Assembly (NCBI GenBank): GCA_037974965.1
Contig: JBBPFI010000004.1
Coordinates: forward strand, 1,116,001-1,180,000
Source of the DNA: Dacryopinax spathularia
Taxonomy: Eukaryota > Basidiomycota > Dacrymycetes > Dacrymycetales > Dacrymycetaceae
Length of the DNA: 64,000 nt
Reading direction: 5' to 3'
Below, piece by piece: positions 23,528 to 35,838 of the stretch. Every line of letters begins with the position of its first letter. Within the stretch, counting starts at the first letter, position 1. The translations under genes and the position numbers were made by a program. Below the pieces are notes generated by a model. It saw nothing but the letters and a program-made list of their open reading frames with translations, was not told the DNA's origin and did not search any database.

Positions 23528-24745
23528 ATGTCCCAGAAGATCGTTGTTGTAGCTGGCGCGACTGGCACGCAAGGTATCTTGAACCTCTTCAAGATCGTGA
23601 TACTCCAGCACCTGACAGGATCGAAATAGGCGGTTCAGTTGTTCGTGCTCTGCTCGCATCTGGACGCTACAAGGTCAGAGGTATAACGCGCAAAGCGACT
23701 TCGCCCGCAGCGAAGCAGCTGGCTGATCAAGGCGTCGAAATCGCGGAAGCTTCGCTGGAAGACAAGGACAGCCTCGTGAAAGCGTTCAAGGGCGCATATG
23801 CTGTACTCCTTCTCCTTTTAGAGCGTTCGGATGGTGGGATCTGATTGACGCATATATTAGGTATATGGCGTCACACCTTTCGGGGACGAGACGGAAACCC
23901 AACAAGGCAAGAACATCGTCGACGCCTGCAAAACTAACAACGTGTCACTCTTGGTATGGTCCTCTTTGCCCAACGCAACCGAGACGTCTGGTGGCAAATA
24001 CAAGAACATGACGTACGTTGTAGTCGTCCGATTTCTCACACGAACTGACGCTTCGAAGCCACTATGACCGGAAGGCAGCCGTCGACCAGTACATCAAAGA
24101 AGTCCAGCAGCCCGCCGTGGTAATCTACACCGGCATTTTCGTCGACAAGTAGGCTGATATATGCTCAAATCGCGACGCATCACCTAACCCGATTGAACAG
24201 CTTCTTGAAGTATCACTTCATGAAGCGCGCAGCGGACGGGAACTTCGACGTTGGACTCCCGCTCAGCGCCGAGACGCCCGTTCCTTACACCTGGATCGAG
24301 AAGGATCTAGGACCATCTGTTACTGCCATCGTTGATAACTGGGATGACCCGAAGACTCACAAGGAATTTGAGGAGCAACAGCCTATTGCTGTATGCTCGT
24401 ATCGGATCAACGGCAAGGAGACCGCGGAGACCATCTCAAAAGGTTTGCGCTGCTGTTCGATCTGACTAGTGCTGTCAACTGATTCAATCCAGTGACCGGG
24501 AAGCAAGCGCGTTTCACCGGTGCTCGTGCGACCGGAAGCGGAGAAATTGATGAGGTGAATGGAATTCTTCGACACATCGAACTCAAGCTGATGGCGCTTG
24601 GCAGATGTTCCGATACCAGGACGACGGTCTCCTTTATCCGGACGCGACCATTCCCCCGCCTATCCTGATGAAGCTTGGGGTGAAGTTCCAGTCGTTCGAG
24701 GACTTCGTGCGGAGCGAGATACTGCCCAAGATCGATCAGATCTGA
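23528..24745 (+). CDS. NmrA-like NAD(P)-binding protein
   Basis: Exons 23528-23573, 23630-23802, 23861-24012, 24059-24148, 24201-24442, 24493-24554, 24605-24745; 301 aa. It opens MSQKIVVVAGATGTQGGSVV, the Rossmann dinucleotide site of atypical short-chain dehydrogenases; VRGITRK, LVWSSLP and YTGIFVDNFLKY follow the NmrA-family pattern. Members sense NADP(H) or act as quinone/isoflavone-type reductases; founder NmrA represses nitrogen metabolite genes. No catalytic Tyr-x-x-x-Lys is clear, so sensor or reductase cannot be decided. It ends 83 bp from the stop of the convergent STH1-like gene, so the 3' UTRs probably overlap. Confidence 0.88.
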
Positions 24746-24828
24746 ATACATTAAATTGTCCTCGCAGTACAGAATGGGTATGGTACCAATAGGAATACAA
24801 GAATAAGACACCGATTTCCAACACCGAT

Positions 24829-27800
24829 TCATTGGGGTTGTTTCAGCTTGACCTTGATCTTCAAGGTCTTCTTCTCCGGCGCTGGTGGGGGCGGGGGCTC
24901 ATCCACCTCCATCGCATCATCATTCTTCTCCTCCTTACCGTTGACAGCGGGCTCTTCCGGCTCGGCTGGGTTGGAACCGCCTTCAGCGCCGGGCAGATCA
25001 GTGCCATAAGTGAGCTTGCGAAGGATCTCGTCGAGCTCCTTCTCAAGGACTACGGCGTCTTCGTAGACTTGCGACCCTTCAGTGTTGTAGGTTCTCGCGT
25101 TGTCAAACATCAGCTTCCAATCGGCGCGGAACTGCGGGACGCTCTTGTAGTAGCCCGCGTATGTTCTTCGCTTGATGATGTTCATAGCGATCGGATTGCT
25201 GATGTAGGCGTAGTAATCAGGGTACATCTGGGGACGCGTTCAGATAATGCACATAAACAAAAGGAGATCACGCACTGTCTGGTCCGGGAGTTCGGAGAAG
25301 ATGGCACATCTATAGTGCCCGTCTTCACCCATGGAGTTCTGGATCTGCCGGAAGGCTTCCAGGAAGACCTTCTTCAACTTCTCGCGGAAAGGGTTCGCTT
25401 TCTTGCCCCTCTTATTGCCAGCGTCTTTCGCATCATCGCCTTTAACACGTTTCTGCGAACGGATTAGCATGTGAGACAGAGCAGAAAAAACAAGCTGGAC
25501 GTACAGCGCCGGGTTCGTCGTCAGCCTCATCGGCATCAACGCTGACCACCGCAGGGGATGCCTCATCATTGCGCTTGCGCTTACGGCCTCTTGGTACCGG
25601 TGTACCATCATCCCCAGGCGCCGGAGATGGGGCGGTGGATGTCCCATTAAGAGCATTGTAGAATGGTTGGCTAGTTGCGCGCGACATTCCAGGCGTAGCA
25701 GATTCTTGATCAAATCCACTCTCCGGGGTCTCCCGCGCCGAGCTGTCCGCAGTCAAGCCAGAAGCAAGAGCAGCTTTCTTGGCTGCTTTGCGTTCCCGTC
25801 GCAGACGCTTCTTCTCGACCATGTCTGCAAAGTCCGTGCCGTCTTCCTCAAGAGCTCGTAGGAACTGATCGTCCGTCAAGCCATCGGTGTACATGACCGG
25901 GCCGCGAGCACGAGCTCCCCGGCCGACCATCATTTCCTCTTCCTTAGCCTCATCGGGTGCCTTAGGATGCAGGTACTCGTAAGGCAATTCGTCGTCTTGC
26001 ATGAGCCGATCCGGAAGAGGACCGGTGTTCCCTTTCCGCCGCCATTCTGCAAGGTCTGCTTCTTCGAGCTCCTTGTCCATCTTCTGGAAGATCTCCTCTT
26101 CCTCATCACCACGAGCGAGAATCTCGTTGAGCTCGTCGTTGGTCATCTCGACTGACTCATCTTGATCGTCAGCGGCATCCGCTTCAAGTAGCAGACGCTA
26201 GGCGATGTCAGCAACTAAATATCTCGCATATACGCCCCCAAGTACTCACCAGAAGTTCCTCCTGTTCTTTTGCAGACGTTTTCTGATCGAAGCGACCGGC
26301 CTGGATGACCTTGCCATCCATGTCCAGCTTGTCACGTGCGCGAGCGAGCATGTGCTCTTCCACGCTCTTGTCGGTAATCAGCCGGAACACGCTCACAGCC
26401 TTCTTCTGGCCAATACGATGAGCTCTGTCCTGAGCTTGCAGATCCGCATGCGGATTCCAGTCGCTATCGAAGCTGCAAATCGAGACATTGTCAGTTCCGG
26501 TTCCCGGAGTGCATATGATTATGGCTTACATAATGACGGTATCAGCGGTTTGCAAGTTGAGGCCTAACCCACCAGCACGAGTTGACAGCAAGAACAGGTG
26601 GTATGGCGAGTCCTTCTCGTTGAACTTCCTCATGGCCTCGGCACGATCCTCGGACTTGGTCATACCATCCAGACGAAGGTAGGTATAATGGCGATAATTG
26701 CAGTAGTCCTCGAAAATGGTCATGACTTCAGTCATTTGGAAGAAGATCAGCACCCTATGCCCAGTCCGGAAGAGTTTCGGCAACATGCGATCGATAAGCT
26801 CGAACTTGCCGGCAGCGCGATAGATGTTCGCATCCGTATCCACGCGACCCTGGTTGATGTCGGCATCCACTGCGGGAAAGACGAACGGGTGGTTGCAGAT
26901 CTTGCGCAGCTGCATGATCATGTTGTTTACACCCTTCCCACCGGTGGCACGAGCCTTGCCATCACCAGCGATGGTGAGAACGGCTTTATACTTCTTCATC
27001 CATTCGTACATCCTGGCTTGCAGCGCGCTCATACGGCACTTGATGATCTTCTCTGTCTTGTCTGGCAGTTCACTCTCGACATCCTTCTTGAGACGACGCA
27101 AGAGGAAGGGGCGGAGGACTTTGTGCAAGCCACGAATGACGAGCAGAGCCTCTTCTTCGTTCAGCTCGAGCTTCTCCTGACTACCGGTGTTGGCGAAAGG
27201 TCGGCTGAACCAGTCAATGAACGATTCGGACGAGTTGAAGATATGCGGGAGGATGAAGTTGAGCAGCGCCCACAGTTCAGGCAAGTTGTTCTGCAGCGGA
27301 GTACCGGTGAGGATAAGGCGGTATCGAGAAGTGTAGAACGAGCTGAGCGTGGTCGAGAGCCGACTCTGGGTGTTCTTCATCCTGTGACCTTCATCGATGA
27401 TCATGTAGAGCCAGCGGATCTTGCTGAGCACTAGCCGGTCCTTGATGATGTACTCGTACGTCGTGAGCAGCACCTGGAAGCCGCCCTGGCGAATTTGGCT
27501 TTGGATCTGCTTCCGGACGGGCGGCGAACCCTTGTACACGATCGTGCTAACGCTCGGCGCCCATTTCTGGAACTCGAGCGTCCAGTTGGTGAGCGTCGAG
27601 AGCGGGACGATGACGAGATAAGGACCAGGCTGGCGTTTCTTCTCGATTAGGAAAGTGACGAGGGAAATGGTCTGGATCGTCTTGCCGAGGCCCATCTCGT
27701 CGGCCAAGATACCGTTCAGCTTGTTGTTGTACAAGCTGACCATCCATTGTAGACCCTTGAGCTGATACTCCTTCAGCGTACCACCAACAAGGATGGACGG

Positions 27801-29658
27801 CTGGGCCGTGATCTTCTCGTGGATCCGGTGCGCAACGGCATAGTAGTCCATCTTCTGCTTGTCGTCAGAAGGAGCGCCATCGTCGAACCCGGTTGCACCG
27901 AACGTGGCTTCGCTGACAGGTCCTTCGTCCGAGACGAAGTCGATAGCACCCGAAGCCTTCTGCTGTGCCAAAATGCCCTGCGTGAGGTTCTCGAGGTACT
28001 CGTTCGTCTTCTTCAGCAGGTGGGTTATACGGGTGTCCTTGGCAGTATCAATCAGCTTCATGTACGCCTCTTCATCGTCATTCTTGAGCGCCTTCAACCG
28101 ATCCTTGCTGAGCTTCTCCAGCCTGCGCTGCTCTTCCTTCTCCCAGTCTGCGTGGAAGCGCGAGACCATCTTGCCGAACCGCTGGCTGGCTTGAACGGCT
28201 GCTTTGCGGGCAGCCAGCATGTCCCGGCCGTGATTGACGATGCTTTGGAGGTAGTCGAGCTGCTTCTGCTTGCTCTTCCGGATGCGCTCCTCCCGTTGCT
28301 TCTTCTCGAGCATCTCGGTTGTGCGCGCATCACGGACGGTCTGTTGCCGCAGCTTGGTAAGCGCGGCACGCGTGGAGGATTGATTGATGAAGGATGATTT
28401 GGTATAGGTAGCAATGACGTCTTGCCGGAGCTGGCGCTGTTTCTCGCGAAGCTTCAGGGCTTTGAGCTCGATGAGAGTTCGCAGACGACCACTGGTAGGC
28501 TTCTCGTCCTCCTCCGGTGCGCCGTCCATATTCAGGTCGGAAGGCTTGATCGCAGGACCACCACCTTGGCCAATAGTAATAGGCAGTGCCTCCAGCTCGC
28601 GTATCCGCTGATTGACGCGTGCATCAACAAAGTGTTCCCGCTCAGCAAGGAGCATCTGCGGGTCGAGATTCGCCGGCGTAGTAGGGGAGATCAGCATTCG
28701 CTGATTCTTGGTCGCTGCAAGCTTCTGCGGAGGATGATGCGGCCGCTTCAGGTGAGTGAAAGGGATCACACCACCGTTCGTGTGTGATGAGCCGGCCTGA
28801 TCGGCATCTTGCATCTCCACGTCCGCATCCGCCTCTTGGGCCTTAGCACCCACGTGAGTCCGCACGGCAGAATCGACAATCCTATCCATTGTCGTCCTCC
28901 CTGCTAGAGCGACGACCTCCTCTTCTCGCTCAATGGCTTCCTCAGGTCGCTGAATAGCAAGCTGGACATGGGCTGGTAAGGGTAGTCCACGTGAAAGGAG
29001 CCTAAAAGCGTGGATTTGATAACGGAGGGTGGTAAGTTGAGTCGGACTGAAGATGACGGGTTGATTCGGCTCGGGCTCGGGTGGCAGCGGCCCATTGAGG
29101 ATGGCGCTGATCTTCTCATCGAGCGGTTCAGCAGGCTGCGTGTCGCCGTTAGGTTGAGGCTTGTCATCGCCGTCAGCGGATGGCTTATGGGTCCATCCGT
29201 TCACTGTCGGTGGCGACAGGGAGGCGGCATGTGCGCGTTGATGAGCCAGATAAGCGTGTTGTTGATCTAGGTTGCGAATGTCAGTAACAATGTCAACTCA
29301 ATGCACGATCTTCGAATCCTCACAAGCTTGGGCCCGATGATACTGCTGATAGTATTGCAAGACGGATTTGATCCGTAATAGCTCCGCCTCTTGTTCGTCG
29401 TCTCTCGGCAACTTCATGAGAACGCGGGCTCTCTAAACGCAGATATGAATTAGTAAATGTGATGCATTGCGAAAGCGGCATGCTTACCTGGACCATACCC
29501 CTGAGTTGATCCGGTGTAAGCATAGATAGTGCTTGTTGCGGGCTGAGATAGGAGGACGTTGGTGCAGGAGTTGTGGAGTTCATGTTCGTGGCAGCGTCCC
29601 CCGACGGCCCAGAGGATGCGAGCAATTGCTGCGGGTCGATCGTCGCCGCCATAGCCAT
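24829..29658 (-). CDS. Sth1/Snf2 chromatin-remodelling ATPase with bromodomain
   Basis: Exons 29658-29488, 29432-29324, 29266-26530, 26472-26250, 26197-25505, 25452-25276, 25227-24829; 1502 aa. Domains in order: QLQ-like segment ([15 protein letters not shown], about 38-53); HSA region ([19 protein letters not shown], about 425-445), which binds actin-related proteins; SNF2 ATPase with [12 protein letters not shown] (about 620), IDEGHRMKN (about 715) and LTGTPLQNN; helicase C lobe with [12 protein letters not shown] and [13 protein letters not shown]; acidic linker; C-terminal bromodomain ([21 protein letters not shown]). This is the catalytic subunit of an RSC or SWI/SNF complex, which slides and ejects nucleosomes. 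Sth1 versus Snf2 identity is not settled here. It is divergent from RFC2 across 665 bp. Confidence 0.95.
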
Positions 29659-30323
29659 TGTCGTTGTCCGCGTTGCCTATCTGCAAGTTTGCGTCGCAGT
29701 TCGACAAAAGGCCAGTTAGGGACCACCCTTCCGGAGTTGTTTTGATTTGATGGCGTCGTTCGAAAACTGTGAGTCAACGATTGTTGTAACCCGTTCCCCC
29801 GTCAATATGGACGGTAAGTTCCGTTCGGTATTGATAGTATTGTTCTAGTTTTGGATTGTGCGGCGTTGCGGAGCGCGTCGACGCGCCTGAGATGTTTGCG
29901 GGTGGGTTAAGGGTAGCAGCCGTCGTCGGCGGCCTTCTGAGCGCACGGAACGGAGGGATGGCGAGCAGAGGCGAAAGGGCGCGACAGACGCATCACACAC
30001 CGCCGCTCATCCTCCTCCACTTTGACTCCGCTCATTGCTACCGAGAAAAAAGGCCGAGGTCAGAGCAAGTTGTCTCCGAGCACTGCCACTTAACCTTATT
30101 TGGGAAGTTCGGAGTTAGCGTGACCAAGCCAGTCGCGCCGACATTACGGCTGCTACTGCATCGAGCGCGTCGAGACGCGTCCCTGGCGCCTCATTCCGCT
30201 AACTTCAACCACTGAGAGAGCATATAGCTGCAGACTGTCGAGTTCCTCATCTTTCGACCTTGCTTAGACTGTCGAATACATCACTGCTCTGCTTAGACCG
30301 CCAACCAAAACCACTCGACCAAG
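29659..30323. promoter_or_regulatory. Divergent promoter region, STH1-like / RFC2
   Basis: These 665 bp separate two essential nuclear genes on opposite strands. Two short near-copies of GCGTCGACGCGYC lie at about 29875-29887 and GAGCGCGTCGAGACGCGTC at about 30161-30179, and both contain the ACGCG core of the MCB/MBF cell-cycle element. MBF control would suit RFC2, but this is inference from short motifs. Confidence 0.4.
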
Positions 30324-31714
30324 ATGCAGTCGTTCCTCAAACCTCAAAAAGCCTCTCAAGGTGCGGCAGGGCAAGGCAAGCATGTCGTGGACCCAGCAAC
30401 GCAACCATGGATCGAGAAATAGTGAGTCTAGAAAACACTTTTCTATCTGGCCTGGCGTGGTTTGGCAGCGCTAATGGTGATCTATAGCCGGCCAAAGACG
30501 ATGGACGATATCTCTGCGCAGGAGCATACAGTGCAGGTGTTGAAGAAGACGCTGGGCAGCAATAACGTGCGTACTGCAGCCATCTGCGAAAGCGAAATGA
30601 ATCTGACGAAGCCATACAGTTACCACACATGCTGTTCTACGGTCCACCAGGAACAGGCAAAACAAGTACCATCCTTGCTCTGGCGCGACAATTATTCGGG
30701 TATATGCGCTCCCTGTACCCGTCGCGTGCGTACTGACACCCTGGTCAGACCAGAACTCTTCCGATCCCGCGTCCTCGAACTGAACGCCTCCGACGAGCGA
30801 GGCATAACCGTCGTCCGTGAAAAGATCAAGAACTTTGCCCGTCAAACACCTCGCGCCGCCGATGCCGAGGCAGCCAAGGGATACCCATGCCCGCCTTACA
30901 AGATCATTATCCTTGATGAGGCGGATAGTATGACGCAGGATGCGCAGGCTGCGTTGAGGAGAGTGATGGAGACGTATGCGAAGATTACGCGGTTCTGTCT
31001 GGTGTGCAATTATGTGACGAGGTGCGCCAAAGTCTAGACTGAATGTATGCGCCATGCTGACGAGCGTTTGGTTAACAGGATCATCGAACCCCTCGCCTCA
31101 CGTTGCTCCAAATTCCGTTTCACGACTCTGGACGTCTCCTCAAACCGCGCACGGCTCGAATATGTCGCGCAAGCAGAAGGCGTGCGCGTCACTCCAGAAG
31201 TGATCGAGACGCTGATTACGACCTCCGAAGGTGACCTCCGGCGGAGCATCACCTACCTGCAGTCCGCCCACCGGCTGTCCGCTTCAACAACTCCACCAAC
31301 AGAGATTCAACCGAGAGATATCCAGGAGATCGCCGGGGTCATCCCTGACCAGGTCGTGAACCGCTTTGCGAAATCGCTCGGTGTGGACGTGGAGGGCGAG
31401 GACGTAGATATGGACGCCAAGAAAGCCGGATACAAGGGCGTGAGGAAGGCGGTCCAGGAGCTCGTCCTCGGTGGCTATAGTGCCCTGCAGGTGCTCTCGC
31501 AAGTACGTCATTCACCAATTTCCTTTCCCGAGTTATGGCTAAAGAAGCTCATTAGCTACACGATATCATCATCCTCCACCCGCTAATCAGTGGTCCCCAA
31601 AAATCCCGCTGCTCGCTCATCTTTGCAGAAATAGACAAGAACCTGAGTGACGGAGCGGATGAGGAGCTGCAGCTGCTGGATATGGGGCTGAGGGTATGGA
31701 AGGCACTTCGGTGA
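30324..31714 (+). CDS. RFC2: Replication factor C small subunit (Rfc2 type)
   Basis: Exons 30324-30421, 30488-30566, 30620-30699, 30749-31021, 31079-31502, 31556-31714; 370 aa. The AAA+ clamp-loader motifs are intact: PWIEKYRPK (RFC box II), [13 protein letters not shown] (Walker A, about 65-77), [20 protein letters not shown] (Walker B, about 137-147), [10 protein letters not shown] and [11 protein letters not shown] (SRC arginine-finger motif). The order and C-terminal collar fit yeast Rfc2 / human RFC4 best. It loads PCNA onto primed DNA as part of RFC and the checkpoint and cohesion variants. The protein starts MQSFLKPQ. Confidence 0.95.
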
Positions 31715-33007
31715 TGCCGGCTTTTGTGCTTTGTCGCTGCTTCTGGTGTAAGATAGGATAATGAGGTAATGATTCTGTTAGGGATTGGCACGTTCGTCGA
31801 GTTGGCTCCACGCCTCGATTGAGTCTTGTTGATGCTCTGCTCTGCGGTCAGAGATGGGCGGAATATTAGCCAACTTGTCGCTCAGTACCTCGCCGTGCAA
31901 ACTATCCGAGGAGACCCCAAAAGCGGGAAAGCGGCATTCTATGCGCAGCGAGACCAGCGCTAGCAAGGGACAAAACATCGGCAGAACAGCCCCTGCTGCG
32001 CTGTCATTCTAGCGCCTACCGTCAAATCCCACGGTTGCCTTTTCTCTTCCACTCTCGTGATCCGGCCCCAATCGCAGATGCTTATTGTGGATGACTCTGA
32101 CCTTCGACTTCTGCGCTACCGGCCGAAGAGTGCAACCGATTGATGATCATCAATATCAGTGATATGCGCTGCCGTGCTCTGTAGAAATCGCGTGACTTCT
32201 AACGCCGTGCAAGGAACCGTCTGTTGCCATTTTGGGCAACGACCGTACAGGTCACGCCAGCGCCTACGCACTGACTTTACACCTCAGCCCGCGTCGATGG
32301 CCTGCGGTCGGTTGTTGCCGGATGATCCATCCCATAGGCACAACTGAGACTCACTCTGTCCAGCTCAGACAGACAAACAAGCTCGCTGTCAGGGCAAGGT
32401 CAGAGTCAGCCGGCGAGCTCGGCCTGAAGCTGTGCATCCATCTTGAGCGGACCCCTTCCCCATCCTTCTTTCCTTCAACGGCCCTGTCATTTTCTCAGGG
32501 AACCCCGCTCTTTGGAAGTCAAACGACGACTGAATACCGTTCTGCCGAATGGGAAGCCAAATATACGGGCTCTTCAGGCACGGTTTCAACTCCAAGGGAT
32601 TCTTCGGCTTCTTTGGACCCCGTCAATCTGTCATATGATATGGTAATCGAGTCAGCACATCTGATGCTGTGGACGCCTCTGCTCGAATCGGAATGCAAGT
32701 CAACTGCGAAGATGATCAAGGCGCTGCACACTCACTGCAGGGCTTGCGCAGGCCCGGCAGGCCGGGGCCGCTGACCCAATGTCTCGGGCGGAGGGGTCTC
32801 CCGTGCTCTGCGGGGTCGGCCGCTCGTGTTCAATACATAAAGCTTTGGTATTGAGTTGCTGCCTCTGGTTTTGCTCGCACGACCTCGGCCCCCGCTATAC
32901 TTGAAAACAGTGGATTACTGCTTGATACATTCTTGACCGACAGATCGGGTGGTGCGCTGATTGATTACCCTTGCCTTGGCACGTATATCCGCGACACTCG
33001 CTACACG
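31715..33007. other. Intergenic region, RFC2 3' side to F-box gene
   Basis: About 1.3 kb. It should contain the RFC2 3' UTR and the F-box promoter; an AT-rich patch with CATAAAG lies near 32837. A 180-codon open frame at 32232-32774 has no recognisable content and I do not call it. Confidence 0.45.
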
Positions 33008-34322
33008 ATGCTCGCCTCCCCGATGTCGCCCATCCTACGGTCCTTCGACTCCCACGATCCGATAATCCTCCAAAAAGGAGGGCCGACGAGTCCGCTCGCC
33101 AGCTTGGCGCCATTTACAACTTCTACCGACGTACAGCTTGTCACACCTCGACGAGCTGAAAGACGACCCAACATGGAGCTCTCGCTGTCTGCGCTCCCGG
33201 TCGAGCTAATTTCGCGCATTCTTACGACAACCTTGCACTCTCAGCCTCAATCGGAGGAGCCGAAGGTGCTAGCGAAATTATTGTCACTCTCCGCTCGCCT
33301 CCGCGATGTTGCGCTCTCAACGCCCTCACTCTGGACGACGCTCAAAATCACCGATGCCGGCGTAAATGCGCGCACGCTCCTCCACCTCCAGAGGAGTGGT
33401 GTCCTCCCACTCGATGTCCAGCTCACCGTCCGCTGCCGCAACCACAAAACCATGCCCTGCAAGGAGGGCGTCCAAACCCTTATGGAGTCTCTAGCCGCTC
33501 TGAAGGATACCATGTCCCGCTGGCGAACGCTTGACCTGAACCTACCCTCCTGCTGGCTTACACAAGAAGCGCTCGCCAACTGTGGAGACATGCTCCCCAA
33601 CCTGGAAGTGCTCACCGTCCGCACTGGTCACTCGGACACCGGGGACTATGCGACGCCGCTGCCGAGTGTGCTCGTACATATGCCAAGACTGCATACGATC
33701 AATTTCCACTGGTACAACTTCCGTTGGGTATCTCCCGCGAACCTGGGCAGCGTACGCACAATCCGGCTGGCGAGTTATTATATGGACGACCCGACCCTTG
33801 TTCCCGAACTACTGGAGATGCTCCGCGCCTGCCCGAATCTGGAGCATCTCGAGCTGGATACGATCTCCGAGCGATGGGTGCCCCGATTGTCACAGCCAGA
33901 GGCTTTCGAACCTGTTGTGCTCAAGGACCTGAAGAACATCACTTTGCGGGATTGTGGGCAAGAGAAGGCGAAAATCCTATTGCGCGATATCCGGTGTCCA
34001 AGCGTGACCTCCATCAGCCTGGAGTCGATCGGGAATATCAACGGTCTTCTTGAAGTATTATGCTCCGACACGCATTCTTGGGAGAGTCTTGCAGAAGTGT
34101 CCGTAACGGCTTGCGAGTTCAAAGCCGACGCGTTTATGCAGTGGCTCAAGCGAGTGCCGTCTCTGGTTGGTCGATTTGGTCTGTTTTCTAGTACAGCATG
34201 CTGAATATGCGTTACAGCGGAAAGTGGACATCCGAGATTGCCCTCGGATGAACATGACAGTTTCCGGGCTCGTGGAGTCGGCCAGTACGATGCCTCCTCC
34301 ATCGCCAGCTCAGTCAGTGTAA
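33008..34322 (+). CDS. F-box protein with leucine-rich-like C-terminal region
   Basis: Exons 33008-34165 and 34218-34322; 420 aa. The F-box begins at about residue 58 (SLSALPVELISRIL) and continues to SLSARLRDVALSTPSLWTTL, the pattern common in large basidiomycete F-box families. The rest has spaced Leu-rich segments (MLPNLEVLTVRTG, MPRLHTINFHW, CPNLEHLELDTISERW, LKNITLRDCG), probably a leucine-rich solenoid. Likely role: substrate receptor of an SCF ubiquitin ligase; the substrate is unknown. The ATG at 33173, just before the F-box, is another possible start. The intron uses a GTTGGT donor and its removal gives LKRVPSLRKVDIRDCPRMNM. A GTAAGT overlaps the proposed stop, so further 3' exons are possible. 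Confidence 0.75.
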
Positions 34323-34636
34323 GTGGGTATCGAATGGTGTTATCGGCCCTCCCTGATTTCGCCGTCCAGCCAGCTAAGAATCGCCGAGGGCAAACAGTTC
34401 AGTACGTTGTACCTGCCTGCATCTATCAGCAGTGTCCAATAAGGACAGATTTCTCGTTTTCTCTTCCTAGATCACTCTTCTCCCACTATTAGCATAACGG
34501 TCAGGCGCTTCATCGCACGCTGGCTTCGTTTCTGGCTCTTGGTTCTCCCGGCATCGTCAATTATGGCTACAGTATATATGGATACATAATCACCCACACG
34601 GGCGCTCTCCTATTCTTCGCAAGAATACAATCCGCA
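34323..34636. other. Convergent intergenic region
   Basis: About 310 bp between the F-box stop (+) and the G-patch stop (-). It may include extra 3' exons of the F-box gene if the GTAAGT at 34319 is used. The sequence near 34560-34590 is AT-rich, as expected of overlapping 3' ends. Confidence 0.4.
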
Positions 34637-35716
34637 TCAAGAGTTGAAGTAACTCATCAACGCTCTCCTTTCCTCCGAATCCTTCTTGGCTTGTCGCGCA
34701 AACGCCCTCCAACCCTTGCCTCGTCGTTCCAGTTCGGCCTTCCGCTGCGCTTCTTGTCCAGCTCTGATATGCTCCCTTATCTCCTTGGACTTGAGGGACG
34801 ACTTCTTCTTCGCCTTCAGGCCAATTCCGAGACGATCTGCTTTCAAAACTGGGCGAAGAGGCGTGAGAAGTGCCGTCCCGTGGGGTGTATCAGAAGATTC
34901 AGGTAGTTGTAATGCTGGCGGCGGCGTTGGCTCGAAGATGGTATCTCCTTCTGGTGTGGGAGACCGTGAGGCGGTGAGGTCTATAATTTTGTTCTGGCTC
35001 TCTTCTTGTTCGCTGAGCGGCGTAGATATTCGTGTAACAGGCGCCGACTTCGCTGGCGGATGTGCGTGTCCTAATCCATATCCTTCCTCCCATCCACTCT
35101 TTCGCAGCATCGCGAATCCCTTGTTTGTCGGATCCAGCGCGTACCATATTGGTGGCTTGAACGCTGGCTCGTCGGGTTTCGGAGGTGGCTGCTGGGCGAG
35201 AAGATCCGCAAGGCCGCCGGATGGTCGAGGCGTAGAGTGCAGCGATGATGGTTCAGACTGAGTTTTGGCCTGAGTCTCCAGCGCACGATGGATAAACCAG
35301 TCTGGCTGAGCACGTCGCTCCTTGCCTCTCGGTCGAGGTTTAGCTTTTGGAGGTGTTGGGAGAGAGGCGCTGCGGGGTGCTTGGGTAGCAGGTACGAGAG
35401 CAGTAGACGTTGAAGCAACTTGAGAGGGGTCCACAACAGGTGCAGCAGCAGCTCGAGAGGCAGCCAACTCTTGATACCACCCCGAGATGCTATCGTCCAT
35501 TCTCTTCTCTGGGCCTACATCCTCCCCGACTGACAGAGAGCCACCCTCAGAGGTCGAGCCCTTGACGAAGGTGGGTATCCTGTAAGGCCGTTTGGCGACC
35601 TTTATCTTGGCAGATTCGGCATTCCAGAGTGCCTCTATCTCATGTTCGGGCACCTCATCGCCCTCCTGCTCAGGTGTGGTATAGTGGGACACGACGTGGT
35701 GGGCGGTCGTCGCCAT
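34637..35716 (-). CDS. G-patch domain protein
   Basis: A single uninterrupted exon, 359 aa, rare in this intron-dense window. The G-patch lies at about residues 195-240 (NKGFAMLRKSGWEEGYGLG, then HPPAKSAPV). G-patch proteins activate DEAH-box RNA helicases in splicing or ribosome assembly; which helicase is unknown. Downstream are PLRPVLKADRLGIGLKAKKK and a basic helical tail (KEIREHIRAGQEAQRKAELE) ending SYFNS. The frame extends nine codons further upstream but only to a TTG, so the ATG at 35716 is taken. It is divergent from the ornithine cyclodeaminase-like gene with only 122 bp between. Confidence 0.8.
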   Translation of the reverse strand: MATTAHHVVSHYTTPEQEGDEVPEHEIEALWNAESAKIKVAKRPYRIPTFVKGSTSEGGSLSVGEDVGPEKRMDDSISGWYQELAASRAAAAPVVDPSQVASTSTALVPATQAPRSASLPTPPKAKPRPRGKERRAQPDWFIHRALETQAKTQSEPSSLHSTPRPSGGLADLLAQQPPPKPDEPAFKPPIWYALDPTNKGFAMLRKSGWEEGYGLGHAHPPAKSAPVTRISTPLSEQEESQNKIIDLTASRSPTPEGDTIFEPTPPPALQLPESSDTPHGTALLTPLRPVLKADRLGIGLKAKKKSSLKSKEIREHIRAGQEAQRKAELERRGKGWRAFARQAKKDSEERRALMSYFNS

Positions 35717-35838
35717 CGAGGTGGTCGTCGCTGGATGAGTCAACGACGCGTTGCTTCCGGCGATGGGCGCTTCCCCACAGACGTCGAGGACGCGGTTGAC
35801 GCTCAGCTTCTGGCTCGCTTCCTAGCACTATTACCATT
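35717..35838. promoter_or_regulatory. Compact bidirectional promoter
   Basis: Only 122 bp separate the start codons of the G-patch gene (-) and the ornithine cyclodeaminase-like gene (+). Both transcripts must start inside it or overlap. No TATA box was seen. Confidence 0.5.

Noticed and set aside
23107-23659. Minus-strand frames overlapping the NmrA-like start
   Set aside because: They run across the TATA box and first exon of a clear gene and have no family features.
26598-27434. 278-codon open frame on the + strand
   Set aside because: Antisense shadow of the SNF2 ATPase exon, which carries all helicase motifs.
32232-32774. 180-codon + strand frame between RFC2 and the F-box gene
   Set aside because: No recognisable domain, irregular composition and no supporting exons.
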